64,000 nucleotides of DNA from Mantis religiosa (lineage: Eukaryota > Arthropoda > Insecta > Mantodea > Mantidae). The DNA lies in the NCBI GenBank assembly GCA_030765055.1, contig CM060952.1, forward strand, positions 170,152,807 through 170,216,806. Direction: 5' to 3'. The position numbers were made by a program, and so were the translations under genes. Positions 62,541 to 64,000 of the stretch are shown here, piece after piece (the first letter of the stretch is position 1; every line of letters starts with the position of its first letter). The notes under the pieces are model-generated. The model was not told the origin of the DNA, made no database searches, and worked only from the letters and a program-made list of their open reading frames with translations.

Positions 62541-63355
62541 ACTAGTAGTAGAAGTAGTAGTAATTTATTTCCTTTTACATCAACAAATGGAAATACAAAA
62601 TCAACATTACATTTATAAAATCCATACTGAAATATGCCATATGTTTCTAAATCCTGAAAATCCTATCATGTTATCATGTTGCCCAACATTGAATGGTAAT
62701 TCGGTCCCCATACACCTAACCCTAGGTTTTTGGAGGCCCTCTGCTCCTTTTTGCACTTTCTGCCATTTCACCTATCCCACTCTACATTTTTCTCTTAATT
62801 GTTCTTAGCCATCTCTCTTTAACTTTGCCTTAATAATTCCTTATATTTCTCCTGTTCTTTTCTCCTTTTACTGACAACATTTTTCTAATTACTACTTCAC
62901 CCCCCCCCCAAATTGTCCCATTTACGTAGCCAGGCCTGCTCTCTCCATATCTTTGTTTGACTACAATATAATATACAATGGAAATCTGCATTCTCTCCTC
63001 CACACACTGGACATTTGTCTAGCTTCCTCTCTTGACCTGTACCTTTCAAGTTTCTCACTCCTGTTCTCGCCCAAGCAAAACCTTCTCGCCCTAACTTACT
63101 ACATATATCAATATATCCTTCCCTCCCCCAGGTTGTTTTTATTTCTCTATATAATCTCAGTGAGCGTTTGTCGTTTGTATTGGCAAAAATGTCTTGTCTG
63201 TCAATATCTTCTAATCTTAGCTTAACTTCTTTCCAGAAGCCTCTATACCCATACTCTGCATTTATCCAAGAATGACCCATACCTATCTGCTTCAACAAGT
63301 CATACATTTTATGTGCCCAAGACCCACCCCAGTTACTTCTCTTATTTATGCACTA
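62541..63355 (-). mobile_element. 5'-truncated LINE, 3' end
   Basis: On the minus strand an ORF end is followed by ~350 bp of 3' UTR and a TAC/TTC-type simple repeat tail (TTACTACTACTTCTACTACT) at about 62543-62563. The upstream limit near 63355 is where the frame is lost. Confidence 0.6.
62897..63307 (-). pseudogene. LINE ORF2 C-terminal fragment
   Basis: 137-codon frame: WAHKMYDLLKQIGMGHSW and GFWKEVKLRLEDIDRQDIF, then RSLRLYREIKTTWGREGYID and FAWARTGVRNLKG, then the zinc-binding cluster CPVCGGENADFHCILYCSQT with WREQAWLRKW. A CPxC...H...C cluster after a charged helical region is typical of the C-terminus of non-LTR retrotransposon reverse transcriptases. It is a different family from the RNase H-type copies at 0.7 and 57 kb. 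RT itself is absent. Could also be a domesticated fragment, but context favours a relic. Confidence 0.65.
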
Positions 63356-64000
63356 AACGGTACGTACCTCATTCTTGTCTATGTCTTTAGCTTTCGAAGC
63401 CCGAAAGGACATGTACAATGAGGTTAATTTATAACTTGGAGTTATCTCAAGTTTCATAGTTTAACGGCAAGCTAACAGCATATTTTATGGTTGATTGGCT
63501 AGAAGTACTTTTATTTACACTGGAGGAAAAATGGTGCTGCTAACGAATTCACATTGCTGTCACTTTACCAGTGTTGTCACTCCGCTCAAATGTCGCGAGG
63601 AAATAATTTTTGCTAGATTATATATCAGGCACTGCCGTTTTAGTCAATTATTTGTTGTGCACTGAGCCTGCACCCACTGTTCTGAGTCTCTGATGGTGCG
63701 GCATATTTTAACCTAGTGCCAGTTTTTAACTCCTTTACTGTGTCTTTGGGCCTGCCAGCGACACTCTTAGAGATATTGACAGACAAATTCTGTGGAGTAA
63801 GTTTTAAGCCTTATACACTTAAGTGACCTGTGCCACCGTGTTTAGCTTGCTTCTTTCCTCCATCCGTTTTTTATGTTCTTTGGCCGATAATGAATATGGC
63901 TTTTATAATTTTTACCATTACTGGCGCTGTTTTTTATAGAGATATTTTAATCTTTTACCCATCCAGATAACAGGATTCTTGCCTTTAATTCTACTTTTTA
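63356..64000. other. no gene seen
   Basis: No recognisable feature up to the window edge. Confidence 0.5.

Overview
This window looks like nuclear DNA of an insect with a large, AT-rich, repeat-filled genome. A polyneopteran such as a cockroach or termite is my guess; that part is inference. There are no operons, ribosome binding sites or densely packed genes. The only host coding sequence I can support is one exon at 8796-9063 (+). It has a clean acceptor and donor and encodes an SH3 domain most like that of the Rho-GEF Trio/Kalirin. The rest reads as intron or intergenic DNA filled with transposon remains and microsatellites.

Retrotransposon relics: RNase H-type LINE ends at 688-1320 (-) and 57250-57790 (+); other LINE C-terminal relics at 19835-20240 (+), 47420-47597 (-), 56618-57009 (-) and 62541-63355 (-); an LTR-like promoter unit at 7114-7539 (-); a deleted mariner at 23698-24563 (-); and an ATC-tailed 3' fragment at 25973-26377 (-). 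Five tRNA-derived SINE families (called A to E here) are present, many with target-site duplications (TSDs) of 9-16 bp. Family A forms a cluster of three and a half head-to-tail units at 12008-12729.

The most interesting layer is a set of fold-back elements. Two Penelope-like element (PLE) copies (17963-19045 and 36614-37140) keep GIY-YIG endonuclease remnants. Each is bounded by inverted repeats, a one-sided 3' extension of about 40 nt shared by the two copies, and a 12-14 bp TSD. Next to the end of each ORF lies a hammerhead-ribozyme-like core. Three small palindromes (30743-30911, 38410-38720, 39803-40110) share one different 3' extension, and two of them carry the same type of core with different but compensating stem II sequences. 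A further family of at least seven copies (near 14.3, 37.6, 39.2, 45.6, 50.1, 54.5 and 58.7 kb) has tRNA-like heads. Five of these are arranged as head-to-head inverted dimers, again with a one-sided extension and short TSDs. The shared layout suggests a common, PLE-like insertion mechanism, including for a tRNA-headed SINE. That last step is inference.

Microsatellites ((ATT)n, (TA)n, (CT)n, (CA)n, (GT)n) are long, and some clearly begin as SINE tails. Stretches in which I see nothing are listed as such.
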